Shown: positions 1 to 9,500, counted from the first letter of the stretch. The stretch is 64,000 nt of DNA from Prorocentrum cordatum (GCA_963575745.1 CAUYUJ010015749.1:942154-1006153), one strand, 5' to 3'. Notes: generated by a model from the letters alone, not told the origin. Numbers and translations are program-made.

Positions 1-361
1 CAAGTCGCCGATTCGCATTGGGGATGCGCCCATCAGTCAGCGCCACCGCAGCCGCGCCGGCCGCGACAAGCTAGCTGGCTGCTGCGCGCGCGCATGCACG
101 GGCTTGCGCGGCCGCAGAGATGCATCGCTATCGCCGCCGCATGGGTTTTACAAACCAAGCTGCGTGTGGGTGGGTGGTATGATGCGAGCAGCGGGGTTGA
201 CAATTCATTGCGGACAAAAATTCATTGCACCACCAATTGCACCACATAGGTTGTACAGCATATATTGCACCACGTCGGTTGCACAACCGAGATTGCGCAC
301 CCCATACGTCGCAACATCTATCTTGCACAATTTTTGTTGCGCAACCTGCTGTGCACCCCAT
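1..361. other. No gene seen; less GC-rich lead-in
   Basis: No convincing coding or RNA gene. From about 200 to 360 the GC content drops and the motif TTGCACCAC (and TTGCGCAAC variants) recurs at short intervals. This resembles the TGCAATA-rich interior of the inverted-repeat element at 52526-52779, but I cannot align the two with confidence. Confidence 0.4.
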
Positions 362-712
362 AGTTGGCGTTGGGGCCCAGGCGCCGGGGCCAGGGCTGGG
401 GCCGGTGCCGGGGCCGGGAGCGGGGCTGCATGGGGTCGCGCGCGGCCAGGGCCGGGCCGGGGCCAGGGCCGGGAGCCAGGGCCAGGGCCTGGATTGGGGC
501 CAGGGCCAGAACCGGGAGCGGAGTCGGGGGGAGCCGGGGCCGACCAGGGGATAGCCAGGACACGGGTCGGAGCCCGGGCCGGGCCGGGCCCGGGGCCCGG
601 CCGGAGCTGGGACTCGGGCCGGGGCTGGGGCTGGGGTCGAGGCCGGGGCAGGGGACCCGGGGCCGGAGCCAGGGCCGGGGCCAGGATTGGGGCCAGGGCC
701 GAGGCTGGGGCG
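362..712. repeat. GC-rich minisatellite (GGGCCA/GGGCCG units)
   Basis: About 350 bp built from imperfect hexamer-like units such as GGGGCCAGGGCCGGG. All six frames are open only because the repeat gives Gly/Pro/Ala/Arg polymers. Not a gene. Confidence 0.85.
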
Positions 713-823
713 ACCTTTTTTCTGCGTTCACTTCAAGAGTCGGAAAGGAGTCAGAAAAAAACGTCCCCCCCCTTGCAGAGCGAAGTTTGAGCGAGCTCTC
801 AGGAATTCACACGCTGGATTTGC

Positions 824-831
<8 letters not shown>

Positions 832-872
<41 letters not shown>
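832..872. repeat. (TA)n microsatellite
   Basis: About 20 uninterrupted TA dinucleotides. Confidence 0.95.
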
Positions 873-876
<4 letters not shown>

Positions 877-1025
877 AAGGGCTTCGCCCCCTGCCGCCGG
901 CCCCCTCTCTCGGAGAATGGGCCATGGAAGAGCTAAGTCATGAGGCCTTGGCGCTGTCGTGAAGCAGTATCGAAACTTCATGCGAAGCCGAGTCGCAATC
1001 AGCAAAACCAACTGATCACAAGAGG

Positions 1026-1140
1026 GGTTACCACACCTGGCGATTGGTAAGACGTGTATGGTTTAAGGGCTTGGTTACCACACCTTGCGATTAAAGGGCC
1101 GAGGGAGTTCTCGCAGTTTGGGTTACCACGCCTTGCGATG
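1026..1140 (+). repeat. Three spaced 20-bp repeats GGTTACCACRCCTKGCGAT
   Basis: Copies start at 1026, 1073 and 1121, spaced 47 and 48 bp, with one or two differences between copies. They lie directly in front of the 72/73-bp satellite and may mark its edge. Confidence 0.8.
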
Positions 1141-1808
1141 GATGTGCGTGATGGGTTCGAATTTCAGAAATGTGGCAAATCCCCTGTGTTTTTGGACCCT
1201 GACCCCGCGGATCTGCGTGAGGGGTGGCACCGAATTTCAGAAATGTGGCAAATCCCTGTGTTTTTGGACCCTGACCCCGCGGATCTGCGTGAGGGGTGGC
1301 ACCGAATTTCAGAAATGTGGCAAATCCCATGTGTTTTTGGACCCTGACCCCGCGGATCTGCGTGAGGGGTGGCACCGAATTTCAGAAATGTGGCAAATCC
1401 CTGTGTTTTTGGACCCTGACCCCGCGGATCTGCGTGAGGGGTGGCACCGAATTTCAGAAATGTGGCAAATCCCATGTGTTTTTGGACCCTGACCCCGCGG
1501 ATCTGCGTGAGGGGTGGCACCGAATTTCAGAAATGTGGCAAATCCCTGTGTTTTTGGACCCTGACCCCGCGGATCTGCGTGAGGGGTGGCACCGAATTTC
1601 AGAAATGTGGCAAATCCCATGTGTTTTTGGACCCTGACCCCGCGGATCTGCGTGAGGGGTGGCACCGAATTTCAGAAATGTGGCAAATCCCCTGTGTTTT
1701 TGGACCCTGACCCCGCGGATCTGCGTGAGGGGTGGCACCGAATTTCAGAAATGTGGCAAATCCCATGTGTTTTTGGACCCTGACCCCGCGGATCTGCGTG
1801 AGGGGTGT
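1141..1808 (+). repeat. Nine-copy 72/73-bp tandem satellite with dimeric pattern
   Basis: The anchor GAATTTCAGAAATG occurs at 1159, 1232, 1304, 1377, 1449, 1522, 1594, 1667 and 1740, giving spacings 73, 72, 73, 72, 73, 72, 73, 73. Units alternate between AAATCCCTGTG and AAATCCCATGTG forms, so the larger unit is a 145-bp dimer. Copies are otherwise nearly identical, which suggests recent amplification. Long open frames on both strands are a by-product of the repeat. Confidence 0.97.
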
Positions 1809-2020
1809 CGATTTCGAGCCCCCCCAGCAATTCAGACAACGCGCCCAGGGGACGCTGGAAAATCCTGTTTGGGCCTCCCCCCCCCTCGCGCGGTCAGTCA
1901 ACTAGTTACAGTAACCAGCAAGAAGTCAACTAGTAACACTGGAAACTACTAGCTACAACTGGTACAGGAAACTGCGAACCCGTGCCTACAGCCTGGTGGC
2001 CCCACAAGGGGGCCGGCAGA
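1809..2020. other. Spacer without gene
   Basis: Contains CAACTAGT twice (near 1899 and 1927) and short related motifs. No coding signal. Confidence 0.4.
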
Positions 2021-2108
2021 TATATACATACATGCATGCATGCATGCATGCATGCATGCATGCATACATACATACATACATGCATGCATGCATGCATACA
2101 TACATATA
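2021..2108. repeat. (CATG)n/(CATA)n tetranucleotide microsatellite
   Basis: Runs of CATG and CATA tetramers. CATG runs are self-complementary. Confidence 0.95.
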
Positions 2109-2240
2109 GATACGTATATATACGCATGCAAGCAAGTGTGTATACATGTACGCATGCTAACATACACACAAAAACACATGCCCCCCTATCCGAAGACTTC
2201 AGCAGGCGGTGCGAACGGGGGGGATATCAATGCGTGTGCA

Positions 2241-3066
2241 GGAGGAGGTGCGATGGGACGAAGAGGAAGCCGAGGAAGAGAAGCAAGGGGAGGTGCATTT
2301 AGAAGAGACGGTGGGATGGAGAAGGACAAGGACGAGGAGGGGGCGATAAGAGGAAGAGGAGAAGGAGGAGGAGAGGAGGAGCAGCAGCCGCAGCAACAGC
2401 AGGGGAAGGATCTGCGCCCGAAGCCTCCCAAAGCACCAGGCGGATCGCCGCCCCTGATCCTGCACTGCGGGGCCGCATGGTCGCAACGGAGCCGCTCCGT
2501 GGCCGACAGGAGGGGCGAGGGATTTGGGGAGTGGGGAGGAGGAAAAGGCAGAGGAGAAGGTGGAGGAGGAGGCGGGGGAGCAGGGAGCGGTGGAGGAGGG
2601 AGTGGGGAGGAGGAGGAGGAGGAGGAGGAAGAGGAGGAGGAGGAGGGGGAGGAGGAGGAGGAGGAGGGGAGGAGGGGGAGGGGGAGGGGGAGGGGGAGGG
2701 GGGAGAGGAGGGAGGAGGAGGAGGAGGAGGAGGAGGAGGAGGAGAGGAGGAGGAGGAGGGAGGAGGGAGGAGGAGGAGGGAGGAGGAGGAGGAGGGAGGA
2801 GGAGGGGAGGGAGGAGGGGGAGGGAGGGAGGGAGGAGGAGGAGGAGGAGGAGGAGGAGGAGGAGAAGAGGGGTATGCAAAGGGAGAGGGAGAGGGACGGC
2901 GGAAGGGAGGACGAGGAGGAGAAATGAGAAGGCGGATGGATGGGTGCGAATGGTGAGGGAAGATGTCGAAGGGAGGGCGGCGAGGCAAAAGCAGGGGAAA
3001 GGAGGGAGGAGGAGGAGGAGGAGAAGGAGGAGGAAAGGAGGACGAGGAGGGGATCTGGGAACACGA
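2241..3066. repeat. Long imperfect (GGA)n tract
   Basis: About 800 bp of purine-rich GGA/GGAGG repeat with one non-repetitive island at about 2400-2540. The plus strand translates as Glu, Gly or Arg polymers and the minus strand as Ser, Pro or Leu polymers. Not a gene. Confidence 0.95.
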
Positions 3067-3309
3067 AGGGGGAGGGGTGAATGATCCTTCAGGTGCTTGT
3101 GCTGTTTCTGCCTGCTCTTCTCCGTCGTCCGCACCACCACCACCAAAACCCTTTGTTTCCCCGCTTCCTCCTTCCATGAAGGCACTCATGGCGGCGACCG
3201 CGGGCCAGCTATGCTGGCCTGAGTGCAGCGCAGCCAGCCCGCCGCCGCTCCTCGCAGTCTCCCCCTTCCCGACCCTCCTCATGGAAGCCGCCTCCCTCAG
3301 CGCGGCGCG
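3067..3309. other. Unique island between GGA tracts
   Basis: Mixed-sequence island. A short plus-strand frame (about 3176-3320, starting ATGAAGGCACTC) has fairly GC-rich third positions, but there is no recognisable domain. I see no firm gene. Confidence 0.3.
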
Positions 3310-3583
3310 AGAAGGGGAGGAGGAGAGGGGGGGGAGAGAAGGAAGAGGTGTGGAGGGGAGGGAGGGGTCTGCAAAAGAGGGGGGAGGGTGGGGGAGGTGG
3401 AGGAGGAGGAGGAGGAGGAGGAGGAGGAGGAGGAGGGAGGAGGAGGAGGGAGGGAGGGAGGGAGGGAGGGAGGGAGAAAGAAGGAGGGAGGAGGGAGGAG
3501 GGAGGAGGGAGGAGGGAGGAGGGAGGAAGGAAGAGGAGGAGGAGGAGGAGGAGGAGGAGGAGGAGGAGGAGGAGGAAAGGGGA
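3310..3583. repeat. (GGA)n / (GGGA)n tract
   Basis: Purine-only repeat with GGAGGAGGGAGG variants. Confidence 0.95.
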
Positions 3584-4080
3584 CCTGGGTGGGCGCTCAA
3601 AGGGAGGGGGAGACCCCAGGGAGGAGCCCCATCCGATGGACAGGCGGGGTCCATTCAAAGGCGCTTGCCCAGAGGAGAGGCCGGGAGAGGGATTGCCCAT
3701 TTGCGGCGAAGGTTGAGGCCCAGTCGCGGCGGGGGGGGGGGGAGTGCCCGTTCGAGGGGAGGAGACGGGGGGGCCAGGATCCAAGGGACCATCCGCTGAT
3801 GGGACCCACGAGAAGACATGCTCGGTGGGAGGTTCATAGAGGCGCCAGCTCGGAGACGGGGAGGTACGCGAAGGAGGCGACTCGCGGGTTGAAGGCGCGG
3901 GGAAGGAGGGGCAGCCTGGGCTACAGTCAACCCGCATAGTGAGGATGGGCAACCTTCCCAAGGGTACCCTTGCATCATTGCCGCTTCGGCCCATCCTTGG
4001 CGACTGTCGCTGGCCAGCCTCGTTCGAAGAACGTTAACATGGCCTTCCAAGGCCCTTGCATCCTTGCCGCGCATCCTTGC
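3584..4080. other. Spacer without gene
   Basis: GC-rich unique DNA including an 11-G run near 3731. Frames are open but compositionally biased, with no motif. Nothing supportable. Confidence 0.35.
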
Positions 4081-4163
4081 GAGGAGGAGAAGGACGAGGA
4101 CGAGGCGGAGGGGGAGGGGAAGGAGGAGGGGGAGGGGGAGGACGAGGAGGAGGAGGAGGAGGC
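4081..4163. repeat. (GGA)n tract
   Basis: Purine-rich GGA repeat with some GGACGA units. Confidence 0.9.
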
Positions 4164-4402
4164 GTTCTTATGATACGGGTCGACTGTATGCTTCCTCGTC
4201 CTCCCCCGGTGCCCGGTCCCGCGGGCACGCTAGCCTTGGCACGGCGCTGCCCCGGGCCTCCCCCCCCCCCTGCGGCGCCCCGCCGCCAGAGCGGGAGGCG
4301 GGCGACGACGAGGGAGTCGCCAGAAGGGACCCGCGGCCTCCCACGGTGAGCTCGGCGGTGCCTGAGCGCGCCATCCTCTCTTCCACATTCCTCATTCCTC
4401 CT

Positions 4403-4481
4403 TGCTCCTCCTCCTCCTCCTCCTCCTCCTCCTCCTCCTCCTCCTCCTCCTCCTCCTCCTCCTCCTCCTCCTCCTCCTCCT
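4403..4481. repeat. (CTC)n microsatellite ending at the DinoSL relic
   Basis: About 26 near-perfect CTC units. The tract ends directly against the spliced-leader relic that starts at 4482. Confidence 0.95.
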
Positions 4482-4503
4482 TCCGAAGCCATTTTGGCTC
4501 AAG
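4482..4503 (+). other. Dinoflagellate spliced-leader (DinoSL) relic
   Basis: TCCGAAGCC followed by ATTTTGGCTCAAG matches the 22-nt DinoSL exon at 21 of 22 positions; the T after CCG has become A at 4486. DinoSL is normally joined to mRNA 5' ends by trans-splicing, so a copy in DNA in front of coding-like sequence marks a reverse-transcribed mRNA. It fuses directly to (CTC)n upstream. The same arrangement recurs at 34770. Confidence 0.9.
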
Positions 4504-5325
4504 AGTTCCTGGGACCCGCGCTCCCCATCTGGCCGCGTGCTCCCGCCTCGAGCGGGCTTCCTCGCCATGGCGCCTGCTGGATGCTGACGCACCTCTGCAC
4601 CGCGTTATTCTGCCACCTTGGAGTGGGACTTCATCTACCTGCTCGTTCTTCCTCCCCACCGTGCGCGTGGGCTTCACGCGGTATGACTGGTTGCCGCTCT
4701 TACGTACAGGCGATCACCCAGCAGCTCAGCGCACGCTCACAGCCGAACAAGAACGAGGACGCGCTCGTGACGCTCATTATCGTGCTGTCCACTCCGGTCC
4801 AGGTCGCCGCTTCGTGGAGTACGCCGCCGAGGATCACTCCGCGGTCAAGGCGATGGCTCGAGGCAAAGAGCTTCACCGCTGCCTGGAGTGGAAGCGCGGC
4901 GAGTCCACGACGTCGGGCAAGATCTCCGCCTACCGCTCGTGGAAGCTGGGCGCGCTGGACCAGACCGACTACAAGTCCGCGAGGCGCGTTCTCGAGCGCG
5001 CTGGCCACGCCAAGCACTACCCCCCCGCAGCGCCCACAGCAACAACACGTTCGGTATGGGCAGCCCTACATCACAATGATGACCTCGGAGGTGGTGTCCT
5101 TCCGCCCGACGCTCACCCTGACCCGCGTCCTGCGGCTGCAGTTGGAGGCGCTGTCTTGCACAACTCTGACAAGAAGAACAACACGCCTGCGAAGCGCATT
5201 CTTTCTTTGTGCCGACAGCTTCGACGAGCACTTCCCCGAACTCACCTCCGACTCCACAGTCTCCTCCACGCACCAGGTCGTCTCCACAGATCCGGCCGCT
5301 GCTTCCTTGTCGTCGGGGTGCTCAC

Positions 5326-5341
5326 GCCGTTCTGGCTCAAG
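5326..5341 (+). other. Possible further DinoSL-like 3' end
   Basis: GCCGTTCTGGCTCAAG matches the last 16 nt of DinoSL at 14 positions. It lies inside the pseudogene, 840 bp from the first relic, so it could mark a second inserted cDNA or be chance. Confidence 0.3.
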
Positions 5342-5437
5342 ACTGTTGTTGCACGGTTCGCCCACGCAAGAACTCGCTGAGCTCCATGATCACGGAAAAG
5401 GTGCGGGACGCCGAGCGATCGACGGCCAAGCAGATTA

Positions 5438-6037
5438 ATGAAAAAGATCCACGGCACCATGCGTTCCCTCGTCACGCGCACCAAGCTGGACGAATCCATC
5501 TTAGCATCCGCGCACTCGCTCACGGCGAAGTTCGACGAGACCCTCGCCGAGGCCACGAAGAAGTTCGTTACGCTCGAGCTGCTCGCGGCGCAGATCTCCA
5601 ACATGACCAAGATGCTCCTGGACGACAACACGGGGGCTCTGAAGACCATCGCCGTCAACACGAACGCGATGCTTGCGACCACCCACTCGTCCATTGCCGC
5701 AGCGCACAAGAGCATCAACGCGATGGAAACAGACATTGATCGGCTCAAGTCTCTGCGGCAGTTGGACAACAACACGGAAGCCATGAGGACCATCACCGAC
5801 ACCATGAAGTCCCTCTCTGCAGCGCACAACAGCATGAACGAGATGGAAATGGACTTCAGCCGCCTCAGGTCTCAGCGGCAGTCGGACCTCACGAAGTACA
5901 GCGACCTGTACCACGACAAGTTCGATGAAATCGAGCTGCGGATTGCCTCTCTGGAGGTCCACCGCGCGAACCTCGCAGACAGGAACTTCGAGACCTCCCT
6001 GGTCCCGCCGCATCCCCCTGAACAGCTATTTCGATGA
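5438..6037 (+). CDS. Coiled-coil protein fragment (199 codons)
   Basis: The longest clean frame of the DinoSL-headed remnant, from ATGAAAAAGATCCACGG to TGA at 6035. The product is rich in Leu, Thr, Ala, Asp and Lys with heptad-like spacing. It contains two related blocks of about 40 residues, around AINAMETDIDRLKSLRQ and NEMEMDFSRLRSQRQ, each preceded by an NNT(E/G)A...TI motif, so there is an internal duplication. No membrane segment, signal peptide or catalytic motif is visible. Similar coding continues upstream in another frame (ending in INEK) and downstream after a shift near 6010, so this ATG and stop are probably not the original ends. No specific function can be assigned. Confidence 0.45.
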   Translation: MKKIHGTMRSLVTRTKLDESILASAHSLTAKFDETLAEATKKFVTLELLAAQISNMTKMLLDDNTGALKTIAVNTNAMLATTHSSIAAAHKSINAMETDIDRLKSLRQLDNNTEAMRTITDTMKSLSAAHNSMNEMEMDFSRLRSQRQSDLTKYSDLYHDKFDEIELRIASLEVHRANLADRNFETSLVPPHPPEQLFR

Positions 6038-6427
6038 TTTCATTGCAAGCATCCAGTCCGACAGCTGCGTCGACGAGTTCTCGAAGCTGCTGGACACGTA
6101 CGCCTTCACGTCCAAGCCATTGCCGTACATGTTCGGGTCCATCGCGGAACAGCTGCAGTGGGTGGACTCCGTGGCAGCTGCGATGCCGTCAGCACCGTCG
6201 CTTTCATACTCATCTACGAGCTCAGCTCCTCGGAGAGCTTCTCCATCATCAACGAGTACTGCTACTTGGAGCGCGTCTACGAGTCCAGCCACTTGGAGCG
6301 TGTCTCCGACTGACTTCCGATAGATGCGCGGCGGGTGCGGGCGAGGCGATGGGAGCGAACTCTTTGCCCTCTTCTCGCTTCTTGTCCGCTTGCCCTCTTC
6401 GCGTCCCTTCTTGGATACCCCGATTCC

Positions 6428-6607
6428 GCCTCCTCCTCCTCCTCCTCCTCCTCCTCCTCCTCCTCCTCCTCGCCTCTTCTCCTCCTCTCCTCCTCTCCTC
6501 TCATCCTCTTCTCCTCTCCTCCTCTCCTCCTCCTCCTCCTCCTCCTCCTCCTCCTCCTCCTCCTCCTCCTCCTCCTCCTCCTCTTCCTCCGCCTCCTCCT
6601 CCTCCGG
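6428..6607. repeat. (CTC)n / (TCC)n tract
   Basis: Pyrimidine repeat with CTCTCCT interruptions. Confidence 0.95.
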
Positions 6608-6615
6608 GGGTCCGC

Positions 6616-6870
6616 CAGAGCGCCGGCTCTTGCAGGACCCTGCAGGACCAAGGTCGCATCGACCCGGGCCTGCGCGCGGGACCCTGCAGGATCCTTCGCC
6701 TTGACCTGGGCTTGGGAGCAGGATCTTGCAGGATCTGCAGGATTTTGCAAGGCCAAGCTGACCCGGGTCTGGATTGACCCGGGGCAGAAGATCCCCGACC
6801 TCCTCGGGGTTCAAGAGACAGGGTCAGTGCGTCCCCGACCTCCTCGGGTCAGTGCGTCCCCGACCTCCTG
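6616..6870 (+). repeat. CTGCAGGATC minisatellite and GTCCCCGACCTCCTCG repeats
   Basis: TGCAGGACC/TGCAGGATC recurs about every 10-40 bp to 6750. The block GTCCCCGACCTCCTCGGGT with neighbouring CAGTGCGT is then repeated three times to 6870. Confidence 0.75.
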
Positions 6871-6930
6871 CATCCATTGGAACGGACGACTCGGTGGTCA
6901 CAGTCGGACCGAGGCAGAAGCCGAAGAAGA

Positions 6931-7132
6931 AACGAAGAAAAGAACGGCATCGACAGGAATTTGTGGCGCTCCCCGTTGGTTTCCTGGAGACGCGCTGGGC
7001 CCCCCCCGGCGGCGCCTCTGGCGCCGCCCCGGGAGCGCTCCGCGCGCCAGGGAGGGGGGTCCAGCGCCGATCCAAGAACTCTGCGCGGAGCGCCAAAAGT
7101 TCATGTTTATGCCGTTTTGTTATTTTTTCGAA
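6931..7132 (+). mobile_element. P1 foldback element, copy a
   Basis: About 200-bp inverted repeat. The left arm includes GAACGGCAT, TTTGTGGCGCTCC and CGCGCTGGGCC. The right arm returns as GGTCCAGCGC, GATCCAAGAA, GCGCGGAGCGCCAAAAGTT, ATGCCGTTTTG. The centre carries GGCGCCTCTGGCGCCGCC and GCGCTCCGCGCGCCAGGGA. No coding capacity. Same family at 22811, 26168, 52137, 58322, 58766 and 63594, with a half copy at 23976. Confidence 0.9.
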
Positions 7133-7300
7133 AGATCGAGGTCGGTCTGGGGAGGGTCCCCCAGCGTTCTTCGTGTCTGCTGGAGGCTCTCGCGCAGCAT
7201 GGGGAGGGTACCCTTCGGTGTTCTGTGTGTGCGTGTGTTTGGCCATCGGAGGGTCTCGCGTTCTTGAGGGATGCTTTTCAGGCCTAGGTCCGATGGTAGC
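7133..7300 (+). repeat. Dispersed repeat R-A, copy 1
   Basis: GATCGAGGTCGG ... GGAGGGTCCC ... TTCTTCGTGT ... GGGTACCCT ... GGAGGGTCT ... GAGGGATG in the same order as at 25128-25283, with many differences. Here it directly abuts a P1 element. Confidence 0.75.
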
Positions 7301-7402
7301 ACGATGGGAAACACGGCCGTCTGCCTGCGCAGTCAGCAAATACCCAAACAGGTCGAATCTCCAGTTCGTCATGTGCACGGCGGTTGGCCAGTCAACGCCG
7401 GT

Positions 7403-7438
7403 GGTCCACGGAGGACCCGCGTCCCGCGGACCACCTTT
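7403..7438. repeat. Short palindrome GGTGGTCC...GGACCACC
   Basis: Perfect 8-bp outer arms (GGTGGTCC/GGACCACC) with partly paired GC-rich interior. Could form a hairpin. Confidence 0.65.
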
Positions 7439-7599
7439 TGGGATTACCAGACGGGCGACGCCGAAAAAACGAGGCCATCTGCGCCGACATTGCGCGTAAG
7501 CTGCTCGCGTAAGGTCGCGCGTACGCGCCCTCGTCTCCACTGTGGCGTGCCGCGCTGGCGGCCCGCGTAAGCCGCCGCGTAAGGTCGCTAACCATGCCA

Positions 7600-8400
7600 T
7601 CTCGCGCAAGACCCGTCCTTGATCGTCGCCCAGCTGGTGGTTCGGATCTTTGGGGCTACAGTCTCATGAGTCAGGCTGTCTCTGCTCACTGGTCCTGCGG
7701 CCAACGCCCCAGCCACCATCTGGGAAGTCCCAGGGCCCCCTCGCGCCGCTGCCTGCCGCCCCCTCGCTGCCCTGCCGCAGCAGCGGCGCGAGGCGGGAGC
7801 TCGCGAGGGGGGGGAGAGACCGGCCAGGCTCGCGGAGTGGGCCCGCGACCGCGGCGCGGCGGGCGTGGAGTGCGCCACGACGGAGCCCGGGGGCGGCGGC
7901 GGCGGGGGGGGGGCAGAGGTAGGGAGGGGAGTGCGCGGGGCGGGGGGGGGAGCGGGGCGGGGGGGGGGGGAGAGGAAGGCAGGGAGGGAAGGTCGCTCCC
8001 GGCTTCCGCCTCCAGCGGCCCCGCCCTCGCCGCTCCCCTCCTTCGCTCTCCCCCGCCCCCCCTCCCGCTCCTGCCTGCCGACCGCCCCCCCTCCCCTCCT
8101 CTGCTTCTCTCCCCCGTCCCCGCATCCCGTCCCGCACGTCCCTCCTCCGCGTTCCTTCCCGCCGCTTTCCTCCGCGTTGCCTCCGCTCTTCCTGTCCCTC
8201 GCCTCTAGCCCGTGCCCGAGCCCCTCGAGGACAGAGCCCGGCCGCAGGTGCAGACCACCCGGCGGCCCCTTTGGAATCCGCCTGGGCAGGCTCGACACGC
8301 CCCATCCCAGGGCGCAGACCCGTCTGCACCACCACCCCTTCCATAATCGCGCCGCCGTGTCCTGCGCCGCCGCTTCCCGGTTCGCACCGAGCGATGACCA
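7600..8400. other. GC-rich region without supportable gene
   Basis: Very GC-rich with C/G homopolymer stretches (for example about 7905-7975). Frames are open on both strands but are Pro/Arg/Gly polymers by composition. Confidence 0.4.
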
Positions 8401-8417
8401 CCGCGTGGCCTCGTGCG

Positions 8418-8888
8418 TCAGCGGGCCGACGTGCCCGCCTCCGGGGGGGGCGGCAGTTGCCCCGTGCCGTGTTTCGTGCCCCCGCCATCGGCGACCACGT
8501 CCTGCGACGCGTTTTTATTTAGTTTCTCGTTCGGCTTCCCGCTGTTCGCGACCAGGCTCTTCCTGATCCACCTGCGCGCGATCTTCCAGATCGTCCAGCC
8601 GATCGACACGAAGACCTCCCAGCGCATGTGCTTCAGACTTTCCGTGACGTCCGCGAAGGTTTTCGCGCTCCTCGTGCAGAATTTTTGCGCCCCCCGCGGC
8701 ATGTTCCATGGAGACCTCCAGGACAGGGCTCGACCTAAACGGTGTTTTGGCGATTTCGTGAGCCGCTGTCGCTTCGCCTCCGTTTTGCAGCGAAGGCGGA
8801 ACGAAGACAGAACGAGGGAAAACGACAACACAGCGAGCACGAAAAGCACTGTGTTGGTCGAGCCATGCTTCAGGACCACCGTGGACAC
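8418..8888 (-). CDS. Candidate small membrane-anchored protein or exon
   Basis: Minus-strand frame of about 156 codons with no stop. Third positions are almost all G or C over the central 60 codons, which is the codon style expected of dinoflagellate genes. The first residues hold a likely membrane segment (VLFVLAVLSFSLVLSSF) followed by a basic stretch (RLRCKTEAKRQR). Next come FADVTESLKHMRWEVFVSIG and an amphipathic basic segment WTIWKIARRWIRKSL, then a Lys/Asn-rich, Gly/Pro-rich tail to the stop. No ATG lies at the upstream edge and the frame stays open above 8888, so this may be an exon; the first internal ATG is near 8702. I do not recognise the family. The complementary plus frame is also open because the two share wobble positions, so strand choice rests on residue composition. 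Confidence 0.4.
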   Translation of the reverse strand: MSTVVLKHGSTNTVLFVLAVLSFSLVLSSFRLRCKTEAKRQRLTKSPKHRLGRALSWRSPWNMPRGAQKFCTRSAKTFADVTESLKHMRWEVFVSIGWTIWKIARRWIRKSLVANSGKPNEKLNKNASQDVVADGGGTKHGTGQLPPPPEAGTSAR

Positions 8889-9292
8889 CTGCTCGGGGTT
8901 TCGTAAAAAGCGTGGGGGGGTACCCGCCCGACGGGAATCAACCTCCCCTCGTCGTCGCGCCGCGACGGGGGTCGGAGCGCCTTCGGCGCTCGGTGGCTGC
9001 CCGCGACGTGGGTCGACGTGGGGCTCTCGGCGGGGGTGTCGCCCCCCCGACGCTTATGACGAAACTCGGCGTACACGGCGCCTCACGTGAAGTTCGCGCC
9101 GCCCTCCATGCCGAAGCGCTCCACCAGCCGCCGCGCAGGGAGGCCCCCGGGCCGCGCGAACTGCAGCCAGCCCCCACGTGCCAGAGCAGCACGGCCCTAC
9201 CGACGGGCTTCCGCCGACTGCCACCGGATCTCACCAGGGCCACCACGCCAAGACTGCATCCAGCCCCCACGCTGTGGTTGATCATGGCGCCC

Positions 9293-9500
9293 TCATCGCA
9301 GAGCGGATCTCGCTCGGAAAACGCTAGGATGGGCCCGGAGTGGCCTGGAGAATTTCGTTACTCGGATTTCGAGGTGAATTTCGTGCGGAGTTTTTTGGCC
9401 AGGAATGACAAAAAATCCACGCGAAAGGCACTTCGTTTTTCACTCGCCATTTCGGGGTTTCGCATGGACAGAAATCTACGCAAAAATCCGCTGCAGCACG
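9293..9500 (+). repeat. Dispersed repeat R-B, copy 1
   Basis: CATCGCAGAGCGGATCTCGC, TCGGAAAACG, GGATTTCGAGGTGAA, then ATCCGCTGCAGC and CGTCTGCAAGG occur in the same order as at 50143-50290. This copy is about 60 bp longer inside. Confidence 0.8.

Larger units (their letters stand above)
4504..6323 (+). pseudogene. DinoSL-headed processed pseudogene, coiled-coil product
   Basis: Downstream of the DinoSL relic, protein-like sequence runs through all three plus frames with shifts every 100-600 bp. A segment starting MTGCRSYVQAITQQL lies at about 4684-4800. One containing AVKAMARGKELHRCLEWKRG follows at about 4815-5000. MITEKVRDAERSTAKQINEK lies at about 5386-5445, then a long coiled-coil frame (5438-6037), then a tail containing YFDDFIASIQS and LDTYAFTSKPLPYMFGSIAE at about 6010-6190. 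Third positions are GC-rich within the segments. I recognise no family. The DinoSL head and lack of convincing introns favour a decayed retrogene. Exons of a live gene, or base errors in the assembly, are alternatives. Confidence 0.6.

Noticed and set aside
1141-1808. CRISPR array
   Set aside because: There are no spacers: the entire 72/73-bp unit is repeated. The genome context is also eukaryotic.
1054-1952. Overlapping plus and minus frames with repeated FRNVANPxCFWTLTPRICV-type peptides
   Set aside because: A product of the 72/73-bp satellite; frames drift between copies because the spacing is not a multiple of three throughout.
2040-3799. Very long open frames over GGA tracts (hundreds of codons on both strands)
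   Set aside because: They are Glu/Gly/Arg or Ser/Pro/Leu polymers produced by the triplet repeat in every frame, without unique domains.
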